Source: Hypomyces perniciosus
Taxonomy: Eukaryota > Ascomycota > Sordariomycetes > Hypocreales > Hypocreaceae
Direction: 5' to 3'
Assembly: GCA_008477525.1 (NCBI GenBank)
Contig: SPDT01000006.1
Coordinates: 4,677,501 to 4,741,500 of the forward strand
DNA length: 64,000 nucleotides
Both the position numbers and the translations under genes were made by a program. Positions 47,014 to 57,771 of this stretch are shown here, piece by piece. Below the pieces are notes generated by a model. The model had not been told where the DNA came from. It saw only the letters and a list, made by a program, of their open reading frames with translations, and made no database searches. Each line of letters begins with the position of its first letter. The first letter of the stretch is position 1.

Positions 47014-48562
47014 ATGGGAAAACATCCGAAAGAGGAGCAGGAAGATGGGAAATTCTCCACAAAAAGAACCGCAGACACTGCAGTGATAGAGACGCAAGTG
47101 ACCAGAGCGTTTTTGATATTGGCAATTCTTGACGGCCTGAATGTTCGGTTTGCCAAGGAAATGACCAGAGAAACGGCAAAGTTTCAGATGGCACAGGCTG
47201 TCCTCTCTGCGGTGAGCGACCTGACCCGAGAAGAACACGATGGGACACGCATTCAAAGTCCACTTCTCGAAGAACTCGAGGGCGTTCTTCAAAGGAGCCT
47301 GCCTAGTCCTGCGGAAGGCGATGATGAGACAACAATAGCACAATCCCGTGCTGAACATGTCATTGACTTCATCTTAAGACTTCTAGTTATTGAAAAAAGG
47401 GGACTTATACGGCGTGACAGGAAATATGTTGGCAAAGTTGGCAAAGTTGAGCTTCTAAAGGAATGGTCTCTGGGAACGCAGAGCACTAGATTTGTGACAA
47501 AGGATGTCATGACTCTATCCCGTCACCGAAAGACGACAGTGTCAACAGCCACGTGTATGCACTTATGGGTATCATGGGTGTTCGTTTTCCCACGTTTCAC
47601 GCAGAGGGCTATGCCAAAGCTCTGTCGAGGCTGCTTGATGAGATCATAATAACCCATAACGACGTGTCAGTCTTCAACTGGACCGGCGTTGACATGGGCA
47701 GTCCTATCCAGGGGCGTTCAATGTACCCTTCGTTACACGAGGCGTATGCGAAGGATGCCGACCGTAATCGTCAAAACAGGTTTCTTTGGAAGCAAACCCA
47801 GAGAGAGCTGGACGGTATGACGGCAAACTATCACGACGTTACCTCTATGCTGAGATATGCCATCAAATATGTCAAGGATGAGAAACACAAAGGCATTCCC
47901 ATGGGACGGATCAATAAGATTCTTCAAGTTGTCCGGAAATTCTCTCTTCCTGCTTTGAAGCTAGAGATTATGTGTTTGCATCAGATAATCACGCATACCG
48001 CGAAGACCTACGACTCGGCAGAGAAGAACCCAAAGAATACAGTTCCCACCAGTCCAACTCGGAAGCCTCACTTGTTGTCTTCCAGCATTCGATCATTTCC
48101 TAACGGAATTTCGCAGATCAAAGATCAGAAAATAGTATACATCGAGGTGTGTTTAGAAAGAAGTCAGAATCAGAAAAGCCTCAAGAAGAGGCGAATCAAG
48201 AGCCACCGAGCCCCCCGCTGTCGACAGCACTAACATTAGTGGAAGCCCTGACGAAGGTTCGGAAACTCCATTGGCTAAAGGGGATGAAGAGATGATCGAT
48301 GCTTACCCTGATAAGCTGGTAGAGGCTGGCGAGCAGGGCGAATAAAATAACAGGAACACGCAAGCTCCTGCCTGACAAGATAACAAAGATAAAACTGCAG
48401 AAAGAAGAACGGGAATCCAATTCACGCAACAACAGTGCTAACAACCTGTCAAGCAACATGATCTGTCCGAATCCCATCATTGTGAACAACGCGGGAATCG
48501 AAGGCGTCTTCGACATCCAGCGCGTTATTGTCACGATGATCGACCAGGATAAGCTTCGTTGA
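47014..48562 (+). pseudogene. Frameshifted remnant of an incompatibility-type (HET-associated) gene
   Basis: Four successive reading-frame blocks on the plus strand look like one protein. Block one runs from the ATG at 47014 to about 47535 (MGKHPKEEQEDGKF... VELLKEWSLGTQSTRF). Block two runs from about 47500 to 48150 (VYALMGIMGVRFPTF..., NDVSVFNWTGVDMGSP). Block three near 48140-48350 is Glu/Pro-rich and itself changes frame. Block four ends at the TGA at 48560-48562 (NMICPNPIIVNNAGIEGVFD, then QRVIVTMIDQDKLR). I recognise blocks two and four as the region that follows the HET domain in large fungal incompatibility proteins. The HET domain itself is not visible. No good introns connect the blocks, so I read this as decay with at least two or three indels. 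Block one could be a separate small gene. It lies 161 bp after the DEDDh-fold gene. Confidence 0.65.
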
Positions 48563-49109
48563 CAGATCTTACTGGTAGTGGCGTATTGTGTATGCCTTAT
48601 TTTGGTGTGCTAATTTATTCTAATCTCTGGAAAGGACTTCTATAATCTACTCTGCTCCTTTCTTTCATTGTAACATATCTATCTGGCGTAGGTCCTTTAG
48701 GAATTCATTATCCTTTTTACTAGATCTTCGTACCCATGTGATTGAATTTGCATCGAAGGTTCCTCTTGCTGGGACATTGATGCCCGCCAGGACGTTGTGG
48801 GCTTCGATTGAGGCGTGAAATGAGACTCAAAAAATGGATGACATCGAACTTGAAGCAAGAATTTGATGGGATCTCGAGTTTTTCACTGCCTATTAGTCAC
48901 ATATATCGAATGATGCAATTAAAGCGGCTTACAATGTTAAAATTAGCAATCAAATAGGAAGATGGATTCTAATAAGCGAGTTATCTGGAAGCCGTTCTTC
49001 TTATTGCTAATAGTATAATACATTTCATTACCCGGCCAATCTAGGTTCAATACTAGAACTTCAAGGAAAAACATGGTATACACCCATCCTACCCAGTCAT
49101 AGTCATGTC
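48563..49109. other. Convergent intergenic region
   Basis: This lies between the HET-related pseudogene and the 3' end of CWC22. It is AT-leaning with no gene seen. Confidence 0.6.
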
Positions 49110-51653
49110 CTAACTCCCCTGCCGGCCACGCTTCATCGGTGGTGGCGACCTCGACAAACTCTCACTATGCCGTCTCCTCTTCCCTGGTCCTGGACTAGGT
49201 GACCCCTTCTTCGGTCGATCCAAAGAATCCTCCCTGCCACGCTGCTCCCGTCGTGGAGGCGGACTACGGCTCCTTGATGGCGAGTACGAAGCCCTTCGAG
49301 GGGGCGGTGATCTTGATCTCGAGTCATAGGACGGCGATCGACTGTCACGTTTGGTCCTCTTCCGTGGAGCGCTGCTCACCGAAGAACTGTTCCTGCGCCT
49401 CACTGGCTCAACAGGGCTCTCACGAGAAGGACGCCCGCGTCTTGGTGGACTGACATCGCCATCTCTTCCTCGCCTGGGAGGCGATGGCGAACGACTATAG
49501 GAGCTATACGAGTCGCTTCGCGCACGCCCGCGGCTTCGTGGAGGCGGAGAGCGAGAGAGGCTCCTGCTCCTGCTCCTGCTGGCATCTCGTCGGCCTCCTC
49601 GCCTTGGTGGACTAGCCGAGTACGAGTCCCGGCTTCCTCGAGATGAGACAGAGCGAGACCTCGAGCGCGAGCTGTTGGAATAGGATCGATTTCTGTGCCG
49701 CCGCGGTGGTGTGCGAGATAGCGACCTGCCTCGCTCATTCGCCTTTCGGGAACCGCGGGCAGGCGATCGAGAGCGTGAACGAGAACGGGAGCCAGAAATG
49801 GAGCGGGGGCGGGACCGCTTGATAGAACGTGAACGAGAGCGAGAGCGAGAGTATGATGATCCGGTGTAAGACGAGTAACTCGACACTGACTCCGAGTCCG
49901 AGGCGTCGCGGGCGGCAGGGGCAGGGAGAGCTGGCTTCGGCATGTTCTGCAAATGCTCCCTCATCTCTTCTGTGAGGACACCCATACCGATACTTGTAAA
50001 GTAGTTGATGGAAAATCTGATGTTGCGAGGGTTCTCTTTCGGGAAGAGGCCATCAAGGGTGGGTCGAAGTGTCTCGTCGGTCATTCGTGCCCTCAGCTTG
50101 GGCATTCCCATTTCCTCCACCATGTGCTGAAACAGGATTTTGATAAAAATTCGACTGCTAGAGGTGGTTTCGTCCTCATTCAAATGAATGGCAGATAGAC
50201 AGTGCCAACCGAGAGCGTCTGACGCAAACATGTGGCCGAACAGCATGGCAATGTTCCGGAGCTTGTTGTTTTCATATCGGTGGATCGTCTCGTAGTACTT
50301 CGCAAAGGATTGCTCAAAAAGATCACACCACAGACGGTTGATTTTGGCAAATCGCTCGCCAATCATACCAAAGAACTTGGTATATGTCTTCTCCTGGGAG
50401 CAACATTCGACAATCATCGAGGGTAATTCGGGCTCCTGACCTGCCGGAAGATTGATCTTCATCAATTTGTGAACGGCTTCTTCCGGATCGGCGCTCGACA
50501 TGATGGTCAGGTAAATGGTCCTTCGCAGGTTGACCAGGTCGGCGTTGGATTGGTCCTTGATCTCAATGGCCTTGGTTTCCTCGTCCTCTTCCTCCTCGGA
50601 GCTCTCGTCGTCATCATCGTCATCGTCCTCGTCATCACTGCCCTCGCCCAAGATCTCAGCCTTGAGCTTCTTGTATGCCTCCTCATGTTCTTCCCACTCC
50701 GCGTCGAATTTAAAGATGTTGAGACCATCCTGGACATCGACCTCGCCATCCAGCTCGACCCTGTGAGTGATTTGATCCTCCTCTTCAACCAAGTCCAGCT
50801 CCTCCTTGACTGCCGGATTGTCCTTGAACTTGTCCTTTCTGACCTGGAAGAGGACCTCAATCATGTATTGCGTTCGCTTGTCGATGTCGGACTCGTGAAG
50901 TATGTTTCTGAATTGGTCAAACACCGCCATCGAGATGGAAGGCTGCATCTCCTCCAGGTACTGTCCAACCTCACGACAGAACCCAACCGCAATTTCCACA
51001 CTGTCGTCCGTCGGCTTGTGCAGCAACAACAAGAGAATCTGGCCCGCCAGCATCTCATGCTGAACCTGCTGGTTGATCAGGTGCGCCAGGAACGTCGTCG
51101 ACGAGAGACAGACCGCCTTATCGTTTCGCTTGAATCCCTTACGGAACTGCATAATCAGGCGCTTGATCAGCAACTCACCCACCTGAGGCAGCTTCGTATT
51201 GACAATCGCCGCCATGGCCGCGTAGATGGGCGTAAACGGCAAACTCGCGGCCTGCGCCTTCATAATCGACCGACAAAACAATCCCCGCCCACGGATCAAG
51301 TTCTCACCAAACAGCTCGGGGACAATGTGCTTGATGTTGGCCGTGTTGACCTTGTTGATCAACCCGTTGATGCTCTTCTTCAGCGCCTCCCACGCCATCC
51401 GCTGGTACTCCTTGCTCGTCTTGTCCGTGATCTGCGCCTGCAGCGCCCTCAGTCTTGCCGGCGGAATATACGTTCCTCCCGATCGCATGTTCAGCAGCTT
51501 CTCGTACTCGGCTTTGGCGGCAGCCTGCTTCTCCTCCTCTGTTCGCACTGGCGGCGGAGAGCGCGCCGGTCTCGAAGGGCGGTACGAGTCGCCATCGCGA
51601 TGACCGCCTCGCTCACGGCGCGGAAGGTCCACCTCGGCCGACGCCATCTTCAC
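49110..51653 (-). CDS. cwc22: Pre-mRNA-splicing factor CWC22 (847 aa)
   Basis: This is a single exon. The N-terminal linker is followed by a MIF4G domain (about residues 95-290; YQRMAWEALKKSINGLINKV, NTKLPQVGELLIKRLI), a very acidic insert (Asp/Glu run near 345-365), an MA3 domain (LRRTIYLTIMSSADPEEAVH to about 490), a conserved block (ENPRNIRFSINYFTSIGMG) and an Arg/Ser-rich tail from about 590 to the end with dozens of RS and SPPPRR units. This is the exact CWC22 layout. The protein is an essential spliceosome component that binds eIF4A3 and links splicing to exon-junction complex loading. MKMASAE offers two starts, and the second Met (51647) may be used. A 412-codon frame on the opposite strand (50469-51707) is a compositional shadow. 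Confidence 0.95.
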   Translation of the reverse strand: MKMASAEVDLPRRERGGHRDGDSYRPSRPARSPPPVRTEEEKQAAAKAEYEKLLNMRSGGTYIPPARLRALQAQITDKTSKEYQRMAWEALKKSINGLINKVNTANIKHIVPELFGENLIRGRGLFCRSIMKAQAASLPFTPIYAAMAAIVNTKLPQVGELLIKRLIMQFRKGFKRNDKAVCLSSTTFLAHLINQQVQHEMLAGQILLLLLHKPTDDSVEIAVGFCREVGQYLEEMQPSISMAVFDQFRNILHESDIDKRTQYMIEVLFQVRKDKFKDNPAVKEELDLVEEEDQITHRVELDGEVDVQDGLNIFKFDAEWEEHEEAYKKLKAEILGEGSDDEDDDDDDDESSEEEEDEETKAIEIKDQSNADLVNLRRTIYLTIMSSADPEEAVHKLMKINLPAGQEPELPSMIVECCSQEKTYTKFFGMIGERFAKINRLWCDLFEQSFAKYYETIHRYENNKLRNIAMLFGHMFASDALGWHCLSAIHLNEDETTSSSRIFIKILFQHMVEEMGMPKLRARMTDETLRPTLDGLFPKENPRNIRFSINYFTSIGMGVLTEEMREHLQNMPKPALPAPAARDASDSESVSSYSSYTGSSYSRSRSRSRSIKRSRPRSISGSRSRSRSRSPARGSRKANERGRSLSRTPPRRHRNRSYSNSSRSRSRSVSSRGSRDSYSASPPRRGGRRDASRSRSRSLSRSPPPRSRGRARSDSYSSYSRSPSPPRRGRDGDVSPPRRGRPSRESPVEPVRRRNSSSVSSAPRKRTKRDSRSPSYDSRSRSPPPRRASYSPSRSRSPPPRREQRGREDSLDRPKKGSPSPGPGKRRRHSESLSRSPPPMKRGRQGS

Positions 51654-52222
51654 GTCGTTTTCACGTCCTTTCGTGGCGAAAATGTCGTTGCGATGATCTG
51701 TATGTGAAGAGAAGAACGATGACGGGGCGAGACAGTTGCAGTGTCTGGTCGGTCGCCTTGGTTGTTGGTCGCGCGAAGGTAGTATTTAAGAAGGCTGAGA
51801 AAAAATCTGCGCACGGACCAACTAAAGCTCTCGTGAGCCACAGCAAGTTGTGTAAAGTCATAGATTCTAGGCAGAGGATCTCATTTAATGCCCCAGCTCT
51901 ATTAGATCCTGCAAGAAAATAAGACGTAGTTGTATCCAGGAGAATAATATTTATGATGATTTGGTTCTTTCTTTCCCAGAAGATATTTCGCCACTTTTTT
52001 CAGTTACCTACAGATTCCCTTTGACCTGTATATGCACCGCCACATCACCCGCCACACACCTCCCTCTAGGCCAAACCTCCTGAATACAACTCGCGTCCAA
52101 ATTTCGGCCAGCGTGGGCACATGTCCACCAAGCTCGCGCTTCAACGCAACAACACTCACACTCCTTTGAACGAAAACCCAATCACCCCAGACTCTCTATT
52201 CTATCTTCCCGCACTCTCAACA
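51654..52222. other. Divergent promoter region between CWC22 and DPM2
   Basis: About 570 bp, containing the starts of both transcription units. An in-frame upstream ATG at 52121 would lengthen DPM2 (see that entry). No other gene. Confidence 0.6.
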
Positions 52223-52650
52223 ATGGTACATCTCCTCTCCTCTCCAATACTAAAATGCAAAAAGCAAAAAGCAAAAAACAAAAAGGAAATCCAATGCGAC
52301 TAACACTCTTCCCAGCTCGACAAACTCGTCGGCCTCGCCATGCTTGTGGCTGCCACAGTCGTCTTCCTCTACTATACAGTCTGGACTCTTCTTATGGTTC
52401 GTCCTCCCCGTCCTCCATGCCGCCCGCGCTTTCAAGGCACTCAAGCTAATCGCCTTCTGCCCAGCCTTTCGTCGATGACGATCACCCCCTCCAGAACCTC
52501 TTCCTGCCCAGAGTCTGGGCCATCCGCATCCCCGTCATCCTCCTCCTTCTGGGTTCTGCTGTGGTCGGCTCCTTCGTCGGCATGGTCATGATCCGAAGCA
52601 ACAAGAAGAAGGCTGCCAAGGCTAAGGCTGCGGCTAAGAAGAAGGCGTAA
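52223..52650 (+). CDS. dpm2: Dolichol-phosphate mannosyltransferase subunit 2 (89 aa)
   Basis: The coding part of exon 1 is only the ATG (52223-52225). The intron 52226-52315 follows, then exon 2 52316-52396, intron 52397-52464 and exon 3 52465-52650. The product MLDKLVGLAMLVAATVVFL... has two membrane segments (residues 4-28 and about 50-73), the loop LMPFVDDDHPLQNLFLPRVW and a Lys/Ala-rich cytosolic tail (NKKKAAKAKAAAKKKA). It matches DPM2, the small ER membrane subunit that stabilises the DPM synthase and takes part in GPI anchor synthesis; 89 residues agrees with 84 in human. An in-frame ATG at 52121 would add 34 residues without membrane or signal character; I prefer the short form by family length. 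Confidence 0.88.
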
Positions 52651-53185
52651 ATTACGATTATGTATCAACACGAAATATCATCTCATGTCGTCGGGCCGAG
52701 TGCTACATGGCATCTATAATGTCGAGGAGTTACGAGTTTAATAGACCTAGATGGTGCCCGTATCCAAAGAAGACTGTTTGTTGTTCACATCTAAAAGCAG
52801 GAGGCAGCTTTGGAATGGGTATCTTATTTGTTTCTATTCAATAATGAGGCGCCAGCGGGTGTGCCACAAAGGAGTGTACCGTATTACAGGCAACGCATCC
52901 AACAGAGTAGAACTAGACAATCTCGAGGGGAGTGAGGGACTCAAAGAGGAAGCATCCGACAAACCAATCCGTGCCTTGCACAATCCATCAACAGAAATGC
53001 TCAACTCCATAGAACAGCCAAGCAAATATTGAACCCAAAGTCCACCACCAGTGGTTGTAAATCAGCAAAGCCCATAGTTGCGGGTAATGCCTATTACTGG
53101 CACTGCCCTTATTACCTACCACCGCTCTCGAGTCCCCGCTCTAGCAACTCATTCTCGTGATCGAAACCCCGTCATATGACGTAGC
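52651..53185. other. Convergent intergenic region
   Basis: This holds the 3' flanks of dpm2 and the beta-propeller gene. No supported ORF (52751-53032 is unsupported). Confidence 0.6.
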
Positions 53186-56100
53186 TCAGACCCTCTGGTC
53201 GGCGAAGTCAAGAACCTCGCAATCGTCCTCAAAGAACCCATCGCCATCTGGGTCTCCTTGGTGTGCCCCACGCCGCCTTCGGGTGGTAACAACGATCTGC
53301 TCTGCATTGCCATAGTCCATCACACGCTCCATAGCAGATGGTGGCAATGCTCGATGGTCTTCTGGGCCGCCAAATTCGTCATCCAGAATGGGAAGGCCCA
53401 GGTCCAGCTTCACCACCGGGATATCTTGTCCAAAGGCCCAAGCAGAAGTAGTATCTGGCTTTCCGTTGGCGCCACCATGAGGTAACTGGCTTCTCTTCTT
53501 CCTCTTTGACGATGCCCTGTCCTCCAAAGTAGCATTGGCAAGAAGAGTGGCCACGGTATCGAGCTGGGGGGAATCCCCTGAAACGTATTCGCAAAGTGTG
53601 ACACGCCTGTCCGTGTGGAATGGTTGATATGGTGCGCTACACTCAATCTCCGCCTGAGGAATTGTTGAACCGATAGTGTCATCGGCAATAGGGGCAACTC
53701 GTGGACGACCTTTGAGCGTCAGGGTCGTCCCCACATCCATTTCAGCGTCTGAGAGTTCTAGATATTCCTCGTGTGTGCCAAGATCAAGAAATTGGCGGAT
53801 TGCAGGAGCAACAATATCATCAGGGAGGAGTGGCACCCGGGAATCTGTATATCGATTCAAGCGCGACACACGTTTCCCAGTCGGACCAGACATCCGTCGA
53901 GACTTGGGAGGATAGGTTCGCACTAATCCTCCACCAAGTGTGAACAAAGTCGTGGTTCGTTTACCTTTGATCCAGGTTACGCACGAAGAAGACGGCAAGG
54001 ATGAGCTTGGTGGGAGTGTAACCCGGTTCTCTCCAGTATGGCGCAACTGATTGATGGCTGATCCAGTTTTCCCCAAAGAGCTGCTGATGCTCGCGGCAAG
54101 TGCTCTTCCACCCGAGGCTGCTGAATCCTTCAACATGCTTCCTGGTGTGGTTGAACTATTGGTAGTACTGCTCTGACGAGACCTAGTCACGAATGGCCTT
54201 GCCGCTTGGTATGCCGCACCAAAAGCACCAGAAGCAATGGAAACAGCAGAGCTGGACGGCTCGGATGTCTCAGCCGCCGGTTTCTCGGAGACTTTGCGAC
54301 GGCGTGGAGGTGGCCACATGAAAGCGCTGAATGGCATATCTAAAAGATGAACAGTGCCTCTCTCGGTTACCATGGCCAGTCGTTCGCCCTGGGGGTCTGT
54401 CCAGGCAACTTCAACTATTCGTGCAACAGTCATGCGTGAGAATTGGGCCATTTGCCGGACCTGGGGGCCAATGCTGTCGTTTGGAGATATCGACGAGTGC
54501 AGAGGCGAGGAGTGGGTATGTTGAATACGCAGCAGATCCCACACAGTCTGCACATCTCCCTTGCTACTGGCCGTAAACAAGGCCAGTGAAGAAGGCGAGA
54601 ATGACAGAAAGCTACATCCGAGGGGTGCAGCGAACGTAGCAAGAGGATGAATCGAAGGCGATGCCGGAAGTGCACCGACATCCAGAATGGACACCAGTCC
54701 AGGGTCTTTGGTTGAAGCTTGGCCAGATGCACCGTGTGTAGGAGGGAACTGTGCCGAATCGCCACGGGGGGAGCGTGTGCCTACCCACTGCTGAGGAGGC
54801 GACCGAGCTTGCTGTTGCTGTGACTGTGGACTGGACGACCTATTCCAGTACGCGTTCCAGGCTTGCAAGCCTTGCTGTCCGACCCATTTCGCGCCCTGAA
54901 TGAGTTCTTGCGTTGTTTCACGCATGATCTTGTTGACGACGCTGTCTGAGATGGGCTGATCCACAGCGGAGGTGACTTGAGGAAGATGGGGTGGTGTGAG
55001 GGAAGTCACACCGGCACCTCGTCCCAGGATGGGCACAGGGAGGTGTGCCCTGATGGAGATGTGTGATGACGGGGAAGCTGGGCAGTATGCAATTCTTCGC
55101 CCGTTGAGTGAGAATATCGGCGTCGGCGGATTTGGTCGAGGCGATGTACCGAGAGAGGTCACCTTATCGCTCTCTTCGGGAACGTCTCCACGTTGGCTCT
55201 GTTGGAGACAGGTCCAGAGCTTGCTTGTACAAGCAAAAATATGTCCATTTTGAGCCTCCAGAAGCTGTAGGTATATCCAGCACTCGCCAGTAGTACCGGA
55301 GCATACCGCCACAGTTCCTGCATCCGCATTGATAGTGAATGCACCAGTCGGAGGTGGGGGTTGAAACAGCGGGCTTGTCAAGGAAACCTCAGCGTTAACA
55401 GACACTGTCGGGGCTTGCAAGAGGACGTCGACCAGCTTGTTTGTCCTAAGAGAATAAACCTCAACTGCTGTTTGATAGGCCTCGATGCCTTGGCCTTGTC
55501 GTCCCTGAGGACCGTCCTGATGCGTATAGACGGAGCGGGGACTTGCAGTACCGTCGACCTTTGCCGCAGCATCATCGTCATCTTGGTGACCAGCCTCCCC
55601 TGGGCGTGGAGGGAGTACGGGGCCATGCACAACTACTACCACCAAAGGAAAGATAGAATTCTTTTCACCGCCAACGGTCCACGGCAGGATCTTTGCGTAA
55701 TGCACCCCTCCACGAAGCCCCTTTAGACCAGCAACATGTTCCAACCCCCTCTTGCTGACGGCATACACCTCCAAGCCTCCCTGATGTCCAGCCAAGATGA
55801 CGTTATCCGCGCCAGCAGCACTGGAAGGTGTCGGAAGTCTATCAAAGCCGAAGAAGAGCCCCTGTTCCCCTGCCTTCATGCCGGACTGTGGTTTGAGGGT
55901 TAAGTCAAGGTCCGTAACGCCGTAGAAGTGCGCCTGAGGCTGATGAGGAAGCGGAGGGTGGGAACCAGTGCGCGAATGAGTAAAGGGGGTATGGAGAGAG
56001 CTTCGCCGATGATGAGCTGCACTTGTAGCTCGTGGTAGAGCATCTGGCGACGCGAAGTGCGGTTCCATCTGGAAGCTGAGGGGGCGCCGGTGGTTGGTTG

Positions 56101-56470
56101 GCGGGGAAGGAGATGCCGGCGACGGAGTCATGAAGGCTCTCTGGGCCGCCCAGCCATGGTGAAGGCGGCCCGAGTCCTCGTATGAAGATGGTTGAGTGGG
56201 AGGCGATTCACCCGTCAGGCTGATCAGATTGCCCGGCGACCCTGCCATTGCGCCTCTCGCCCACTCATTCATCATGCTAGGCACTGTGCTTGCAGATATC
56301 GACGTAGTGGACAAAGCATCCAGTGAAGGAGACGGGCCCGGATTGCCATTGTCAGGAGCGGCGGAGGGCCTTATCTCGGGGGTGTTGACGGGGGGGGAGG
56401 ACGCATTGGAAGTCGGGAGGCTCCTGGAAGAATCGTTGCCGCTTTCGTTACCGTTTGGAATCCTGTCCAC
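53186..56470 (-). CDS. Large beta-propeller-like conserved fungal protein, possibly BCAS3-like (1094 aa)
   Basis: This is an uninterrupted reading frame. The first 180 residues are disordered and Ser/Pro-rich. From about 185 the sequence has short beta-strand blocks typical of WD40-like propellers (LILAGHQGGLEVYAVSKRG-type, VAVCSGTTGECWIYLQLLEA, FSLNGRRIAYCPASPSSH, FLSFSPSSLALFTASSKGDV followed by TVWDLL, and ERLAMVTERGTVHLLDMPFS). Proline- and serine-rich insertions separate the blades. The order and the late-propeller LLDMPFSAFMWPPPRR block suggest the BCAS3/PROPPIN-like group, but I am not certain. The C-terminus is acidic with a conserved end (GFFEDDCEVLDFADQRV). BCAS3 relatives act with phosphoinositide-binding autophagy factors in animals; a role here would be inference. 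No signal peptide or membrane segment. Confidence 0.72.
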   Translation of the reverse strand: MDRIPNGNESGNDSSRSLPTSNASSPPVNTPEIRPSAAPDNGNPGPSPSLDALSTTSISASTVPSMMNEWARGAMAGSPGNLISLTGESPPTQPSSYEDSGRLHHGWAAQRAFMTPSPASPSPPTNHRRPLSFQMEPHFASPDALPRATSAAHHRRSSLHTPFTHSRTGSHPPLPHQPQAHFYGVTDLDLTLKPQSGMKAGEQGLFFGFDRLPTPSSAAGADNVILAGHQGGLEVYAVSKRGLEHVAGLKGLRGGVHYAKILPWTVGGEKNSIFPLVVVVVHGPVLPPRPGEAGHQDDDDAAAKVDGTASPRSVYTHQDGPQGRQGQGIEAYQTAVEVYSLRTNKLVDVLLQAPTVSVNAEVSLTSPLFQPPPPTGAFTINADAGTVAVCSGTTGECWIYLQLLEAQNGHIFACTSKLWTCLQQSQRGDVPEESDKVTSLGTSPRPNPPTPIFSLNGRRIAYCPASPSSHISIRAHLPVPILGRGAGVTSLTPPHLPQVTSAVDQPISDSVVNKIMRETTQELIQGAKWVGQQGLQAWNAYWNRSSSPQSQQQQARSPPQQWVGTRSPRGDSAQFPPTHGASGQASTKDPGLVSILDVGALPASPSIHPLATFAAPLGCSFLSFSPSSLALFTASSKGDVQTVWDLLRIQHTHSSPLHSSISPNDSIGPQVRQMAQFSRMTVARIVEVAWTDPQGERLAMVTERGTVHLLDMPFSAFMWPPPRRRKVSEKPAAETSEPSSSAVSIASGAFGAAYQAARPFVTRSRQSSTTNSSTTPGSMLKDSAASGGRALAASISSSLGKTGSAINQLRHTGENRVTLPPSSSLPSSSCVTWIKGKRTTTLFTLGGGLVRTYPPKSRRMSGPTGKRVSRLNRYTDSRVPLLPDDIVAPAIRQFLDLGTHEEYLELSDAEMDVGTTLTLKGRPRVAPIADDTIGSTIPQAEIECSAPYQPFHTDRRVTLCEYVSGDSPQLDTVATLLANATLEDRASSKRKKRSQLPHGGANGKPDTTSAWAFGQDIPVVKLDLGLPILDDEFGGPEDHRALPPSAMERVMDYGNAEQIVVTTRRRRGAHQGDPDGDGFFEDDCEVLDFADQRV

Positions 56471-57312
56471 GGGCAGCTGTCAGCCAGACCACCTCGCATT
56501 ACCAACTAAGGGGAGCAGCAGGAGACTTCGAGGAGTCACGGGGCCGAGGGCAGGCGAGGGGCCACGACTCACGAGAACTTGCCAGCGGTATGCTTCGTCA
56601 CCGCCGCCGCGATCCCGCCGCTTTGCTTCGCATTCTTTTTGTCCTTCTTGGAGCCTAGGACCATGATTAGTTACCGGAGGTGTTCTGATCAGGAGCATCG
56701 ACGCGCGTTAGCCGTGTGTCATGGCCGTGTAAGCTGGCCGCGGCGGCGCGCTTGGTTTCCGTACTCACCCGGCATTCAACCTGTATTAGCAGAGATGGAG
56801 CAGTTTCCCGCCCCAGAAGATGAGTGCTTCCGCAGAACGGAAACAGTTCTGGAAAGCAATGCTTGGAGATAATAAGGCCGCGAGCACCGCGATAAGGAAG
56901 TGTAACGCTAAAAGGGGTTGGACCTCGGAATATAGAGGGGTATCGTAGGTGACGGAGGGGTCGAGGCGTTTGGTGGCAGGCAAATGCCTACTTGTATACA
57001 GTTGGTTCGTACAAAAGGAACGCGAGTGTCTAGGAGCGGCACAGCCACTTGTGAACGTCGTGAGAGACAAGAGTCTATGTATATAAAAAGAAACAAAGGT
57101 GAAGATAGATATGGACAAAGAGAGAACGTGAAAGCTGGATTATTCAGAGCTGGTTACGACAAACGAAGAAGCTGGTTTGATCTGGTATCATGAGTGTGTT
57201 GTGTTAAGTTGAGTGCAAAGAGATGGATGGATGATGGAGGAACTCGATGAGTCGTCGGCGTCCATTGCAATTACGACATGACGGTCAGTCAGGGCCCTGT
57301 CAGTGACTCGAT

Positions 57313-57455
57313 AGCGGGGGGGTCCGCCCGCTGTCCCGGGCTGGCTCTTGGGGGGTGTGAACCCACTGGACCAGAGTGGTTACAGGGGGGAACAGCGCTG
57401 GAGGGGGGGCGCTAAGCTCAGCTGGGGGGCACTGAAGAGGGGTCTTGAGGGGGGC
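57313..57455 (+). repeat. G-tract-rich block with quadruplex potential
   Basis: At least seven runs of five or more G occur within about 145 bp on the plus strand (for example AGCGGGGGGGTCC, GAGGGGGGGCGC, TGGGGGGC, GAGGGGGGCG), with short loops in part. It lies about 850-990 bp upstream of the propeller gene ATG. Confidence 0.75.
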
Positions 57456-57771
57456 GTCCCTAAACCCCAGCCTATCCGCTCCACGCCACGCGGTACCTTG
57501 CCTATCGCTGAGTGGCAGGCTGGCAGCGTTACTATGGACAGGTAGGTCCGGAGTACCGATGACCGCCATATACCATACCAGTCGCGCAGCCGCCAGTATG
57601 TGTACCTACGTATGTATCAGCTCCCGCCCATGCTTGCTTGCACCATCAAACAACACACAACGTCCCCTCTTTATTACGGAGCACCCCGAATCTCCCGGAC
57701 AGCTGTCAAGACCCCAGAACGTCTAGTGGCTCAAGACAGGATACCAGGCGGTAAAGGCGCGAGGCTCCAGG

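Noticed and set aside
50469..51707. 412-codon open frame on the plus strand
   Set aside because: It lies antisense to the CWC22 MIF4G/MA3 coding region and its low-complexity Leu/Val/Asp composition is the mirror of CWC22 codons.
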